47,516 nt of DNA from Anaerolineae bacterium (GCA_025454495.1 JALOOI010000005.1:1-47516), one strand, 5' to 3'. Positions 8,094 through 17,494 are shown, counted from the stretch's first letter. The notes: a model not told the origin generated them from the sequence alone. A program made the numbers and translations.

Positions 8094-9341
8094 TTACCAG
8101 TAGCGGTTTAGCACTTCATCGGCCGCCTGCTGCAAGCGTTCCAGCGCATCAATGGACGGGTCCAGCAGCATTTCCTGCCAGGCGATGGCCAGCGCGTCCA
8201 GGCTTTCGACGTAGTACGGGCTTTGCTGCATGTACAGCCCCTGTTCGCCCAGGATGGTATCCACATTCTGGTAGAACACGCCGGAGAATTCGCTGGCTTC
8301 ATAGGCGGCCCCGGTGGTGGGGATGCCGAACTGGGCGGCGGCCCAGGTGGCCAGGAATTCCGGTTCCATGAAGCCACTCAGCCAGGCGCGGGCCCCTTCG
8401 GGGTTGGCCGCGCCGGTGGGCACGGCCCAGCCTTCGCTGACCATGAAGACGTGCGGGGTGCCTTCACCGAAGGCCACGCCGCCGGTCATGCCCACTTCGC
8501 CGGCTTCCACGGAGTCCTGCAGGCCGGGGATGAAGATGGCCGACCAGCTTCCACCGCGGAACGAGCCGGCGGTGCCGTCCATCCAGGGGGCTTCGGCATC
8601 GGCAAAGTCGCCGGTGATGTTGGCTTCCGGCAGGGCCCCGCTGGCATAAATTTCACGGGCGAATTCCACCACTGCGGCCACTTCCGGCGTGGCCCAGGCG
8701 GGTTTGCCTTCTTCATCAAAGATGCTGCCGCCGTTGGAATAGATCATCGGCCACCAGGCAATTTCGATCGCGCCGTAGCTGCGGCCGGCGAACTGGGTGC
8801 TGAAGAAGCGATCCGCCGCGGTGAAGGTGCCGGCCGCGGCCAGCCATTCTTCGGTGGTCTGCGGGTAGCCATCGGGGAAATCGGCCACGCGATAGTAGGT
8901 CATGCCGCCGCGGACGTTGTGGGCCACGCAGTAACGCACCCCTTCGATCACGCAGGCCAGCCGGTCGCCGTCGCCCAGGTCGGTGACGAAGGCTTCATCG
9001 GCCAGCAGCTCATCCAGCGGGGCCAGGGCCCCGGCATCCAGCAGCGAGGGCACATGCTGGCTGCCCACTTCCACAATATCCGGCACATCGCCGCCGGCCT
9101 GCACGGCAATCGCCAGCTTGGTAGAAAGCTGATCCCAGGCGACCGTTTCGTAGCGCACGGTGATGCCGGTGGCTTCCTGGAACGCCTCAATGCGGGCGTT
9201 GAGGGTGACAGCGTTGTTATCGCTGGTATCGGCCAGGTCATAGCGCGACCACATCACCAGTTCTTCGCCCTGGGAGAGGGCCGGGGCCACCGCGCCCACC
9301 AGCAGCAGGATCAGCACAGACAGCATTGCAAGTTTCTTCAT
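8094..9341 (-). CDS. Extracellular solute-binding protein, family 1 (sugar)
   Basis: A 415-residue binding protein that would capture a sugar outside the membrane and pass it to the two CUT1 permeases. The N-terminus is a Sec signal peptide (MKKLAMLSVLILLLVGAV) with likely cleavage near ALS-QG; there is no lipobox Cys. The mature part shows the family-1 pattern ITVRYETVAWDQLSTKLAIA and GDVPDIVEVGS, then a late MVSEGWAVPTGAANPE segment. The ATG at 9341 is preferred because AAAGGAG lies eight bases ahead, inside the longer in-frame extension that begins at 9419. It is the first gene of the sugar-importer block. Ligand identity is open. Confidence 0.92.
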   Translation of the reverse strand: MKKLAMLSVLILLLVGAVAPALSQGEELVMWSRYDLADTSDNNAVTLNARIEAFQEATGITVRYETVAWDQLSTKLAIAVQAGGDVPDIVEVGSQHVPSLLDAGALAPLDELLADEAFVTDLGDGDRLACVIEGVRYCVAHNVRGGMTYYRVADFPDGYPQTTEEWLAAAGTFTAADRFFSTQFAGRSYGAIEIAWWPMIYSNGGSIFDEEGKPAWATPEVAAVVEFAREIYASGALPEANITGDFADAEAPWMDGTAGSFRGGSWSAIFIPGLQDSVEAGEVGMTGGVAFGEGTPHVFMVSEGWAVPTGAANPEGARAWLSGFMEPEFLATWAAAQFGIPTTGAAYEASEFSGVFYQNVDTILGEQGLYMQQSPYYVESLDALAIAWQEMLLDPSIDALERLQQAADEVLNRYW

Positions 9342-9486
9342 GGTGAAAGCTCCTTTAAACATCATCCATCGACATAACCGGCAGGGGTGCTGCACACACT
9401 CAATAAGCGCTCCTTTCACCCGCGGTACGAAAAAGCTCTCGATACTCGCCCGGGCCGGGCCCGGACGGGGATCTCACAGGGTTGGG

Positions 9487-10965
9487 TCAGCCGGCGGCCA
9501 GCACGGCCTGCGCCCGGCGATACGCGCCGGTGTTCAGCCCGGCGTACCAGGCAATGAAGCGGGCCGCGCCGACCAGATAACGCCAGCGGTCGGGATGGTC
9601 GCTGCCATTAAATTCGGCCGTCATGGCGTTCAAATGTTTCACGCTGTGCATCAGCGTGCCGTCATCGCTGCACGCGACCTCGGTCAGCGCGGCGATGAGG
9701 GGCGCGGGGTCGGCGTGGTGGCCGGCATAAGCCGCGACGGCGGCGGTGGCGGTGGCGTAATCGTGGGCCGGCAGCGCCGTATGCAGCCGGTCGATGAGCG
9801 CGGCCGGGGCCAGGTGCGCCAGGGCGGCCACCGCGGGCGCGAAAGGATAGGCCGCGCCATCAGCCAGGCAGCCACTCTCGAAGGGCACAAATTCAAACAC
9901 CTCGCTGAGGATGCTGGGGCCGCGTTCCAGCAGGCTGCCGCCCTGGATGGCCGCCAGCGCCTGCGTGCGCGGCGACATGAACGGCAGCATCTTCCGCAGC
10001 GCGTGGGTGCTGGTGTTGAGGTGCATGGGGGCCACTTCGCGGCTGACGGCATCAAAATCCTGGTGCGGCACCGGCACCGCCCGCAGGTACATATCTGCGC
10101 CGGCCAGGGTGACGGCCGCCAGCACGGTGGCCGCCGAATAGCCCTGCTGCCCCATGGCCCGCGCGGCCAGCTCCGGCCGATCATGGGCGGGCGCGGCCAG
10201 CAGGGCCGCCCGCAGCGCTTCGATGCGCTCCGGCTGGTACGCGCTCACGGCCGCGCCGTCCTCCAGGCCATACTGTGCCCGCAGCGCCACCGCCCGGTCA
10301 TAATAGCGAAAATCGCGCTGGAAGCTGGCGCTGTAGCGCAGGGCACAGCGCAGCATGTCGAAGCCGCGTTCCCACCCCACCAGGTCGATCAACCCCAGGA
10401 CGAGCGACGGGGTGATGAGGGTATGGTCATCGGTAATCATGCCTTCCAGGCCAATATCCAGCAGCAGATCAATCAGTTCGGCGCGGGGAAGCTGCTGCTC
10501 CAGCGCCAGCAGGCGGGCATCCACGCGCAAATATTCGCCCAGGCGCACATCCATGCGCAGCATTTTCAGCGCGTCGTCCAGCGTGGCATCGTACAGCGGC
10601 CGGCCCGGCAGCAGTTCATAGGGCGACACGCACGGATCATGCAGGTCAAACACCACCTGGTGAATGGCCTGGATGAGCAGCAGATGGCGGGTGGCCGTTT
10701 TTTGGCCCTGCGCCAGGCAGCGGGCATCTTCGCAGGCGATCATGGCGTGGGACACAAAACCCAGGACGTTGTGCGCCTCATTTTTGATGTAATGGCAGGC
10801 CGTGAGCGCCGCCGCGGCCCACAGCACCGCTTCCGGCACGCCATCCCGCAGCCAGGCCGCCGCCTGCTCCACGATGGTCGCCGGGCTGGCCGCGCGAATC
10901 CGGGCGATATAGTCGTCCACCAGTGCTAAATCCAGCGTGCTATCCATTTCCCGAACCAGAGTCAT
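9487..10965 (-). CDS. Unrecognised 492-residue protein in the catabolic array
   Basis: I do not recognise this protein. It has no signal peptide and no clear membrane segment. The sequence looks all-helical. Residues 50-110 are rich in conserved-looking polar positions: CHYIKNEAHN, GFVSHAMIACEDAR, TRHLLLIQAIH and FDLHDPC, a His/Glu/Asp set that could bind a metal. A second His group lies near the C-terminus (AGHHADP, MHSVKHLNAMTAEF). The start at ATG 10965 is firm: GGAGGT is seven bases upstream, whereas the longer frame begins inside the intergenic gap. It lies between the amidohydrolase gene and the sugar-binding-protein gene and so probably takes part in the same pathway, perhaps as an enzyme of a poorly studied metal-dependent family. 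That role is a guess. Confidence 0.85.
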   Translation of the reverse strand: MTLVREMDSTLDLALVDDYIARIRAASPATIVEQAAAWLRDGVPEAVLWAAAALTACHYIKNEAHNVLGFVSHAMIACEDARCLAQGQKTATRHLLLIQAIHQVVFDLHDPCVSPYELLPGRPLYDATLDDALKMLRMDVRLGEYLRVDARLLALEQQLPRAELIDLLLDIGLEGMITDDHTLITPSLVLGLIDLVGWERGFDMLRCALRYSASFQRDFRYYDRAVALRAQYGLEDGAAVSAYQPERIEALRAALLAAPAHDRPELAARAMGQQGYSAATVLAAVTLAGADMYLRAVPVPHQDFDAVSREVAPMHLNTSTHALRKMLPFMSPRTQALAAIQGGSLLERGPSILSEVFEFVPFESGCLADGAAYPFAPAVAALAHLAPAALIDRLHTALPAHDYATATAAVAAYAGHHADPAPLIAALTEVACSDDGTLMHSVKHLNAMTAEFNGSDHPDRWRYLVGAARFIAWYAGLNTGAYRRAQAVLAAG

Positions 10966-11024
10966 AACCAGTACCTCCATACCACACAACGGATGATGAT
11001 GATGGGGTGGGGCCGTTCCCGGCT

Positions 11025-12542
11025 TCAGGGCGCGGGAGCGGCCTCCCACCCGGCATAAAAACGCCGCAAATGGGGGGCCAGCACCCGGGCCGCCGCCAGC
11101 CCCGCCTGCCGCCCGCTGTCCTGAAGCTGGCGGGCCAGATCCGCGCGAATGGCATCGGCCAGCGCGTCCTCATCCACGGTGAGGCAGCGGCCATCGCGCA
11201 CCACCCAGGCACCCTGCACCAGCACATGGCGCACATGGCGGCGGGTGGCCCGGTGCAGCAGGAAAGCCAGCGCATCCTCCGGGGCGGGGTGGCCCGCCGG
11301 CGACCAGCGCCCGCGCAGGGCCGCCCAGTCCAGCAGCACCACATCCGCCAGGCAGCCGGGGGCCAGCCGGCCCAGCGGGGCCCCCGCCCCCAGGGTGATG
11401 TCTGCGCCGCCGGCCGTGCCCAGGCGCACAATGTCCGCCACGGTGACGGCCGGGCTGGCCGCGCCGGGGCGGTTGGCCAGCACATACGCCAGGCGCAGTT
11501 CGCGCAGATAATCCTGGTCATCGTCCAGGGCATGGCCATCCAGCCCGATGCCCACGCGCACGCCGGCGGCCAGCAGCGCGGCCAGCGGGGCAACGCCGCT
11601 GCGCAGCCGTAAATTGCTGGAGGGATTGTGGGCGATGCCCACACCCCGCGCCGCCAGCAGCTCCAGGTCGGCTTCATCCACCCACACCATATGCGCCAGC
11701 GTCAGCCAGTCGCCCAGGGCCCCGATCTCGTCCAGATGCCGGATAAAACTGTGGCCCCACTGCCGGCGGGCATAGTGCGCCTGGTAGCGCGTTTCCAGCA
11801 GGTGCATCTGCACGCGCGTCTGGCGCTGCCGGGCAAAGTCCACACACGCCAGGATGAGCGCATCGCTGCACCACTGGCCCCCGGCCGGGCTAACCTGAAT
11901 ATGGGCGGTGTGGTCGGTGGCATCGTGGAATTCGGCGAACAGCGCCGCGCACAGGTCCAGATATTCGGCCGTCGTCAGCGGGACGGGCTGCACAAAGGGG
12001 GCGGCCAGGGCGCGGGTGGCCGCATCCGGCAGGCCGGCCAGAAAGGCCGCTTCATCGGCATACACCAGCGGGTTTTGATCCACCATCGGCGGGTGAAAAG
12101 CCGGCCGCACCCCGGCCGCGCGATAGCCGCGCAGCATGGCTACGCTGCTGTCGTACATCTGCGTCCACGCCGGCGGGATGTGGCTGTGCGCCGCCACGGT
12201 GACACCACTTTTCAGGAGCTGCGCCCCCTCCCACGCCCCGGCCAGGTAAGGCGCGGCGGCCATGCAGCCACTCAGCAGCGGCAGCCAGATTTCCAGCAGA
12301 TCATCCGGGATGCCCAGCGAAGCCGAGCCGAAGGCCCGCCCGTGATCGTGGCTGTTGACGAAAGCCGGCAGCAGGAAGACATCGTTCCCGCCCTCCAGCG
12401 CTGCCTCCGGGTAGCGGCCACGCAGGGCCGCCAGCGGGCCGGTGGCCACAATGCGCGATCCCTCGATGTACAGCGCCACATCGCTCTGTACCCCCTCCGC
12501 CGCGTCTAACAGGCCGGCCGCGCCGTAGATGATCGTGCCCAT
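11025..12542 (-). CDS. Amidohydrolase, TrzN/AtzA / cytosine-deaminase-like
   Basis: A 505-residue metal-dependent hydrolase of the amidohydrolase superfamily, subtype of chlorohydrolases and aminohydrolases acting on guanine, S-adenosylhomocysteine, triazines and similar rings. Visible marks are the composite beta domain at both ends, the first metal motif NSHDHGRAF, the strand QMHLLETRYQ with His, LTLAHMVWVD with His, and GIGLDGHALDDDQD with the late metal Asp; AHNPSSNLRLRSG is diagnostic of this subgroup. The start at ATG 12542 shares one base with the stop of the upstream SDR (TGATG), so translation is coupled. A longer upstream frame reads through the SDR gene and is rejected. In the array it most likely opens or deaminates a nitrogenous substrate. 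Confidence 0.88.
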   Translation of the reverse strand: MGTIIYGAAGLLDAAEGVQSDVALYIEGSRIVATGPLAALRGRYPEAALEGGNDVFLLPAFVNSHDHGRAFGSASLGIPDDLLEIWLPLLSGCMAAAPYLAGAWEGAQLLKSGVTVAAHSHIPPAWTQMYDSSVAMLRGYRAAGVRPAFHPPMVDQNPLVYADEAAFLAGLPDAATRALAAPFVQPVPLTTAEYLDLCAALFAEFHDATDHTAHIQVSPAGGQWCSDALILACVDFARQRQTRVQMHLLETRYQAHYARRQWGHSFIRHLDEIGALGDWLTLAHMVWVDEADLELLAARGVGIAHNPSSNLRLRSGVAPLAALLAAGVRVGIGLDGHALDDDQDYLRELRLAYVLANRPGAASPAVTVADIVRLGTAGGADITLGAGAPLGRLAPGCLADVVLLDWAALRGRWSPAGHPAPEDALAFLLHRATRRHVRHVLVQGAWVVRDGRCLTVDEDALADAIRADLARQLQDSGRQAGLAAARVLAPHLRRFYAGWEAAPAP

Positions 12543-13315
12543 CAGAAAATCCCCGCCTGCTGCCCGCCATCCAGCACGAACACCTGCCCGGTAATCATCC
12601 GCGCGGCCTCCCCGGCCAGGTACAGCGCCAGCGCCGCCACCTCTGCCGGCTGGATCACCCCGCGCAGCGGCTGGTACTGCCCCAGAAAAGCATCCCGATC
12701 CGCCGGCGGCACGCCTTCGGTCAGCGGGGTATCCACATAACCGGGGCACAGCACATTGCAGCGAATGTTATCGCGGGCGTAATCCAGCGCCACCGCCCGC
12801 GTGAGGTTGATAACCCCGGCTTTGGCCGTGGCATAGGCCGCTTTGCCGCGCACCGGCTTCAGGCCAAAGGTGCCGGCATTGTTCAGGATGACCCCGCCGC
12901 CGCGCTGCTGCAGCAGCGGGATGGCGTACTTGCAGCCCAGGAACACGCTTTTCAGGTCAATATTCAGGCATTCGTCCCATTCGGCTTCGGTGATGTCGGT
13001 CACGGTGCCAGAAGGGCTGATGCCGGCATTGTTGAACAGCACATCCAGCCCGCCGAAGTGCGCCAGCGTCGTCTGCATCAGCCGCTGCATGTCCTCGCCG
13101 CGGCTGACATCGACCGACAGCGGCAGAGCCTGCCCGCCCGCCTGCACAATCTCGGCGGCAACGGCTTCGGCGGTGGCGCGGGTGCGGTTGGCGATGACCA
13201 CCTGCGCCCCGGCCTGCGCGAAGGCCAGCGCCGTCGCCCGCCCCATGCCCGACCCGCCGCCGGTGACAATGGCAATCTTGCCCTGTAAAGCGCTCATGGT
13301 CATGGTCACGGTCAT
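12542..13315 (-). CDS. SDR-family oxidoreductase, FabG-like
   Basis: A 257-residue short-chain dehydrogenase. It has the cofactor motif TGGGSGMGRA, DVS for adenine binding, FNNAG, and the catalytic Y-A-T-A-K in AAYATAKAG. The catalytic Ser expected 13 residues before the Tyr is Gly, with Thr next to it (NNAGTFG), so the oxyanion part may be altered. The C-terminus GQVFVLDGGQQ is classical. Several ATG/GTG codons cluster at the start (MTVTMTMS); ATG 13315, just after the aldehyde dehydrogenase stop, is chosen without a clear ribosome site, and starts at 13303 or 13297 are also possible. It would oxidise or reduce an alcohol/ketone intermediate next to the aldehyde dehydrogenase. Confidence 0.85.
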   Translation of the reverse strand: MTVTMTMSALQGKIAIVTGGGSGMGRATALAFAQAGAQVVIANRTRATAEAVAAEIVQAGGQALPLSVDVSRGEDMQRLMQTTLAHFGGLDVLFNNAGISPSGTVTDITEAEWDECLNIDLKSVFLGCKYAIPLLQQRGGGVILNNAGTFGLKPVRGKAAYATAKAGVINLTRAVALDYARDNIRCNVLCPGYVDTPLTEGVPPADRDAFLGQYQPLRGVIQPAEVAALALYLAGEAARMITGQVFVLDGGQQAGIF

Positions 13316-13317
13316 GG

Positions 13318-14802
13318 TTACAGTTTCACCCACACAGATTTTAATTCAGTGTACATATCCATCACCTGCGACCCCAGTTCGCGCCCGTAGCCGCTTTCGC
13401 CCACGCCGCCAAACGGCACCGCCGGATCAAACCAGTCGTAGGTGTTGATCCACACCACGCCGGCCCGCAGGTGCTGCGCCAGGCGGTGGGCCCGGCTGAG
13501 GTTGTTCGTCCATACGCCGGCCGCCAGCCCGTAGCGGCTGTGGTTGGCGCGGGGCAGCACATCGGCTTCATCGTCAAAGGCAAACGCCGACAGCACCGGG
13601 CCAAAAATTTCTTCGCGGGCGATCACGCTGTCTTCGGCCACCCCGCCGAAGATCGTCGGTTGCAGGAAATAGCCGCCGGCCAGGTCGCCGCCGGGGCGCT
13701 GGCCGCCCGTGACCAGGGTGCCGCCGCCGGCCACCCCCTGCTCGACAAAATGCAGCACCTGGTCAAGCTGGCGCTGCGAAATGAGCGGGCCCAGGCTGGT
13801 GTCTGGCTCCAGGCCATCGCCCACTTTCAGGCGGCCGGCGCGGGCGGCCAGCTCGCCCAGGACGGTATCGTACACGCGCCGCTGCACATACAGCCGGGAG
13901 CCGGCCACGCAGTTCTGGCCGCTGTTGGCGAAGATGGCCCACAGCGCCGCTTCCGCCGCCGCCGGCAGGTCGGCATCGTCGAAGATAATCAACGGCGATT
14001 TGCCGCCCAGTTCCAGCGAAACGTGCTTCAGGTTGCCGGCGGAAGCCCGCACGATGGCCCGGCCCACGTCGGTGGAGCCGGTGAAGGCCACTTTGTTCAC
14101 GTCAGGATGGGCGGTGAGGGCCGCGCCGGCCGTGTCGCCGAAGCCGGTGACGACGTTGAACACCCCCGGCGGAATGCCCGCCGCCAGCGCCAGTTCTGCC
14201 AGGCGCAGGGCCGTCAGCGGCGTTTGCTCGGCGGGCTTCAGCACCAGCGTGTTGCCGGTGGCCAGCGCCGGGCCGATTTTTTGCGTGGCCATCACCAGCG
14301 AATAATTCCACGGCGTGATGGCCCCGCACACGCCCAGCGGTTCGCGGCGGGTGTACACCAGGAAGCCCGGCGACGACACCGGGTAGGTTTCGCCGGTGAG
14401 GCGGGTGGGTGCACCGGCGTAGTAGCGCATCTGGCCAATGGCCACATTCACTTCCACGTTATAAGCCACGTTGAAGGGCTTGCCATTGTCCAGCGTTTCA
14501 AGCTGCGCCAGTTCTGCTTTGTGTTCTTCCATCAGGTCGGCAAAGCGATGCAGCAGCCGTTCCCGCTGTGCCGGCAGCAGCGCCGCCCAGGCCGGGAAAG
14601 CCGCCCGCGCCGCCTGCACCGCCCGGTCAATATCCACCGCCGCCCCCTGCGCCACCTGCGTCAGCGGCCGGCCCGTGGCCGGGTTCAGCGTGGCGAAAGT
14701 TTCGCCGGAGGCCGCCGGCACCCACGCGCCACCGATCAACAATTTTTGCTCGCGGCCTAAAAACTGCGCCACCGCCGGTAACAGTGCCACCCGCTGCCCC
14801 AT
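13318..14802 (-). CDS. NAD(P)-dependent aldehyde dehydrogenase
   Basis: A 494-residue aldehyde dehydrogenase that converts an aldehyde to a carboxylic acid. The catalytic Cys298 sits in SGQNCVAGS and the general base Glu264 in LELGGKSP; the coenzyme loop FTGSTDVG and the PWN motif (ITPWNYS) are intact, as is the C-terminal PFGGVGESGYGRELG. Length and motifs fit betaine-aldehyde or 4-aminobutanal-type enzymes, but substrate class cannot be read safely. The ATG at 14802 follows the upstream stop by one base with GAGAGG ahead of it. Flanked on both sides by SDR genes, it probably acts in an alcohol to aldehyde to acid sequence. Confidence 0.93.
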   Translation of the reverse strand: MGQRVALLPAVAQFLGREQKLLIGGAWVPAASGETFATLNPATGRPLTQVAQGAAVDIDRAVQAARAAFPAWAALLPAQRERLLHRFADLMEEHKAELAQLETLDNGKPFNVAYNVEVNVAIGQMRYYAGAPTRLTGETYPVSSPGFLVYTRREPLGVCGAITPWNYSLVMATQKIGPALATGNTLVLKPAEQTPLTALRLAELALAAGIPPGVFNVVTGFGDTAGAALTAHPDVNKVAFTGSTDVGRAIVRASAGNLKHVSLELGGKSPLIIFDDADLPAAAEAALWAIFANSGQNCVAGSRLYVQRRVYDTVLGELAARAGRLKVGDGLEPDTSLGPLISQRQLDQVLHFVEQGVAGGGTLVTGGQRPGGDLAGGYFLQPTIFGGVAEDSVIAREEIFGPVLSAFAFDDEADVLPRANHSRYGLAAGVWTNNLSRAHRLAQHLRAGVVWINTYDWFDPAVPFGGVGESGYGRELGSQVMDMYTELKSVWVKL

Positions 14803-14803
14803 C

Positions 14804-15556
14804 TTAAAAGCCTCTCTCCAGCATATAGCCGCCATCGACAAAGATCATATCGCCGGTCACATAGCGCGAGTCGTCGCTGGCCAGGAACAGGGCCACATCG
14901 GCCACGTCTTCCGGCGTGCCCATGCGCCGCTGCGGCAGGCGCTGGCTGAGCTGCCGCGCCCACGTCATATCCGGCAGCATTTGCGTTTCCACAAAGCCGG
15001 GCGAAATGGAATTGCAGCGGATGTTGTGCGGGCCATATTCCAGCGCGATGCATTTGGTCAGCGCCATCACCCCGGCTTTGGCCGCGCAGTAATGGGAAGA
15101 ATTGGCAAAGGCGATGACCGAACTCACGGAAGTCATGTTGACGATGGCCCCGGGGTGCTGCGTGGCCAGCCAGTGGCGAATGATGGTCTGGCTGACCAGA
15201 AATACGCCGGTCAGGTTGATGTTGAGCATGGACTGCCACTGGTCATCGGTCAGCGCGTCGAAAGCGGCATTGAAGAAAATGCCGGCATTGTTGATGAGAA
15301 TATCCGGCGTGCCCAGGTGCTGCACCGTCTCCGCCAGCAGGTGCTCCACGGACGGGCGGCTGGCAATATCGGTCGGCAGCGCCAGGGTTTTCACCCCCTG
15401 CTGCGCGGCCAGCGCGGCCGTCTCCTGCACGCCGGCCAGGTTCATATCGCACAGCGCCAGGTGGCAGCCCTCGGCGGCGAAGCGCAGCGCCATGCCGCGG
15501 CCAATGCCGCGCGCGGCCCCGGTGATGATGGCGATTTTGTTCGTCAGTCGGCCCAT
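14804..15556 (-). CDS. SDR-family oxidoreductase, FabG / glucose-dehydrogenase-like
   Basis: A 250-residue short-chain dehydrogenase with every classical element: TGAARGIGRGMA at the cofactor site, NNAG, a Ser-rich strand (MTSVSSV), catalytic Y-C-A-A-K in HYCAAKAG, and the C-terminal VDGGYMLERGF. GGGAGG six bases before the ATG at 15556 sets the start; the in-frame extension to 15586 is discarded. It is placed directly after dppB and one base before the aldehyde dehydrogenase gene. The family oxidises sugars, polyols or hydroxy acids; here it may supply the aldehyde or ketone for the next enzyme. Confidence 0.9.
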   Translation of the reverse strand: MGRLTNKIAIITGAARGIGRGMALRFAAEGCHLALCDMNLAGVQETAALAAQQGVKTLALPTDIASRPSVEHLLAETVQHLGTPDILINNAGIFFNAAFDALTDDQWQSMLNINLTGVFLVSQTIIRHWLATQHPGAIVNMTSVSSVIAFANSSHYCAAKAGVMALTKCIALEYGPHNIRCNSISPGFVETQMLPDMTWARQLSQRLPQRRMGTPEDVADVALFLASDDSRYVTGDMIFVDGGYMLERGF

Positions 15557-15599
15557 ATTTGCCTCCCTGTGCCGTCGCGGCGGCACGGTGCGCCCGCCG

Positions 15600-16601
15600 T
15601 CACGAATGCCGCAGGCGCGGATCCACCACGTGATAAATAATATCCACCAGCATATTGATGACCACGTACACGAAGGCGACGATCATCACCGCCCCCTGCA
15701 CCACGGGAAAATCGCGCTTGAGGATGCCATCCAGCAGCATTCGCCCCATGCCGGGGCGGGTGAACACAATTTCGGTGATGACGGCCCCGCCCAGCAGCGT
15801 GCCAAATTGCAGCCCCTGGAGCGTGATGATGGGCAGCAGGGCATTTTGCAGCGCGTGCTTGAGGATGACGCGCCGTTCCGACAGGCCTTTGGCGCGGGCG
15901 GTACGCACATAATCCGAATGGACAATCTCCAGCATGGCCGAGCGCGTGAGGCGGGCCACAAAGCCGGAGGAAGTGAGGCCGATGGCCAGCGCCGGCAGGA
16001 TGAGATGATGCACAAAGCTGCTGAGGGCCGCCCGGTTGCCGGTGAGCACATGGTCAATGAGCATAAAATTGGTGATTACCTCATAATCCAGCCGGGCATC
16101 AATGCGGCCGCTGGCCGGCATCCAGCGCAGTTGCACGGCGAAGATCACGATCAGCATCATGGCCACCCAGAACAGCGGCAGCGACAGCCACAGCACAGCA
16201 AAGGTGCGCGTGGCGTAATCCACCAGGCGGTTATGCGTCACCGCGGATACAATGCCCACCGCCATCCCGATGCCGGTGCTGATGACCATGGCCACCAGCG
16301 CCAGTTCGATGGTGGGCGGCATCCGTTCAAAAATCAGCCGGCTGAGGGGAATGCCGGAACTCATCGAAAGGCCCAGGTCGCCGCGCACCAGGTCGCTCAT
16401 GAAGGCGGCATACTGCTCCGTAATCGGCCGATCCAGCCCCCAGATGGCCTGCACCCTGGCGATCTGTTCCGGGTCTAAAATCTGGTTGGCGACCGATTCA
16501 ATATAGTTGCCCGGCACAATGCGCAGGGTGATGAAGGTGAGCGTGGCCACGGCCCACATCACCACCGGCAGCCACAGCAGGCGCGTGAACAGGTATTTCA
16601 C
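15600..16601 (-). CDS. Dipeptide/oligopeptide-type ABC transporter permease, DppB type
   Basis: A 333-residue membrane subunit of a PepT-class importer for peptides, nickel or opine-like compounds. The first membrane segment is LLWLPVVMWAVATLTFITLR, followed by the long outer loop with RVQAIWGLDRPITEQYAAF and DLGLSMSSG, typical of DppB. The EAA loop is ARAKGLSERRVILKHALQNA. It begins with GTG at 16601, overlapping the dppC stop in a GTGA with GAGGAG ahead. An in-frame extension covering the end of dppC is rejected. The importer's two ATPases (DppD/DppF type) are absent from this window. Confidence 0.92.
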   Translation of the reverse strand: MKYLFTRLLWLPVVMWAVATLTFITLRIVPGNYIESVANQILDPEQIARVQAIWGLDRPITEQYAAFMSDLVRGDLGLSMSSGIPLSRLIFERMPPTIELALVAMVISTGIGMAVGIVSAVTHNRLVDYATRTFAVLWLSLPLFWVAMMLIVIFAVQLRWMPASGRIDARLDYEVITNFMLIDHVLTGNRAALSSFVHHLILPALAIGLTSSGFVARLTRSAMLEIVHSDYVRTARAKGLSERRVILKHALQNALLPIITLQGLQFGTLLGGAVITEIVFTRPGMGRMLLDGILKRDFPVVQGAVMIVAFVYVVINMLVDIIYHVVDPRLRHS

Positions 16602-17473
16602 AGCCGTCTCCTCAGCTTCGGGTCGAGATGGTCGCGCAGGCCATCGCCAATAAAATTGACGCTCAGCAGCGTGAGCGTGATGGCCAGGCCGGGGAAAAAC
16701 GGCACATGGGCGGCATCGAACAGCAGGCGCTGGCCGTCCGCCACCATCAGCCCCCAGTCCGGCGTGGGCGGTTCCACGCCCAGGCGCAAAAAATTGAGCG
16801 CGGTGGCGGTGGAGATGGCCACCGCCAGCATGGCGCTGGCCTGCACGATCATGGGGGGCAGCAGGTTGGGGAAGATGTGCCGCCGGATGAGCCACAGATC
16901 GCCCGCGCCCATGGCCCGCGCCGCCAGCACGTAATCCTGGTACACCAGCGTGAGGACGATGGCCCGTACCAGGCGGGCGAAGACCGGCACCATGAAAAAC
17001 GTGATGGCCACAATCATATTGGCCAGCCCCGTCCCCAGGGCCGCCACGATCAAAATGGCCAGCAGCACCGAGGGGAAACTGAGCATGACATCCATCAGGC
17101 GCATGAGCAGCAGGTCAATCCACCCGCGATACAGCGCCCCCACCGTGCCGATGAGGATGCCCACGACGAGCGCGGCCAGCACCGAAGCAAAGCCGGTGAA
17201 CAGGATGGGCCGCCCGCCGTACAGCACCCGCGCCAGCACATCGCGCCCAAAATCATCCGTCCCGAAGGGATGTTGCAGCGAGGGCAGCTTAAAGCGGCTG
17301 GTCACATTCGGCAGTTCCGGGTTATAGGGCGTGAGCAGGGGCGCGAAAGCGGTGGCGAAGATGACCAGCGCGAAGAACACGCCGCCCACCAGCGACAGCT
17401 CATAACGCCGCCAGCGGCTGCGCCGGGCGGGAACGGGGAGAGGCGGGGTGGGGATCGTCAAAGCCGGGATCAC
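16598..17473 (-). CDS. Dipeptide/oligopeptide-type ABC transporter permease, DppC type
   Basis: The 291-residue partner of the DppB-type permease. The usual N-terminal proline/arginine-rich tail precedes the first membrane segment; the following FGTDDFGRDVLARVLYGGR is the hallmark of DppC. The EAA loop reads LAARAMGAGDLWLIRRHIFP. The start is uncertain: GTG 17473, with GGAG nine bases before it, gives a tail of normal length; a TTG at 17539 would extend the protein by 22 residues across a perfect palindrome and lacks a good ribosome site. It ends in a GTGA overlap with dppB. Confidence 0.9.
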   Translation of the reverse strand: MIPALTIPTPPLPVPARRSRWRRYELSLVGGVFFALVIFATAFAPLLTPYNPELPNVTSRFKLPSLQHPFGTDDFGRDVLARVLYGGRPILFTGFASVLAALVVGILIGTVGALYRGWIDLLLMRLMDVMLSFPSVLLAILIVAALGTGLANMIVAITFFMVPVFARLVRAIVLTLVYQDYVLAARAMGAGDLWLIRRHIFPNLLPPMIVQASAMLAVAISTATALNFLRLGVEPPTPDWGLMVADGQRLLFDAAHVPFFPGLAITLTLLSVNFIGDGLRDHLDPKLRRRL

Positions 17474-17494
17474 GCGACAGGTCTCCAGACACAG

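Noticed and set aside
9430-9475. Terminator between the unknown 492-residue gene and the sugar-binding-protein gene
   Set aside because: A short GC palindrome and a T5 tract exist on the minus strand but are about 14 bases apart, so it is not a canonical terminator; an operon break here remains possible.
12543-12749. N-terminal extension of the amidohydrolase
   Set aside because: The extension is an out-of-frame reading of the end of the SDR gene; the TGATG junction gives the natural start.
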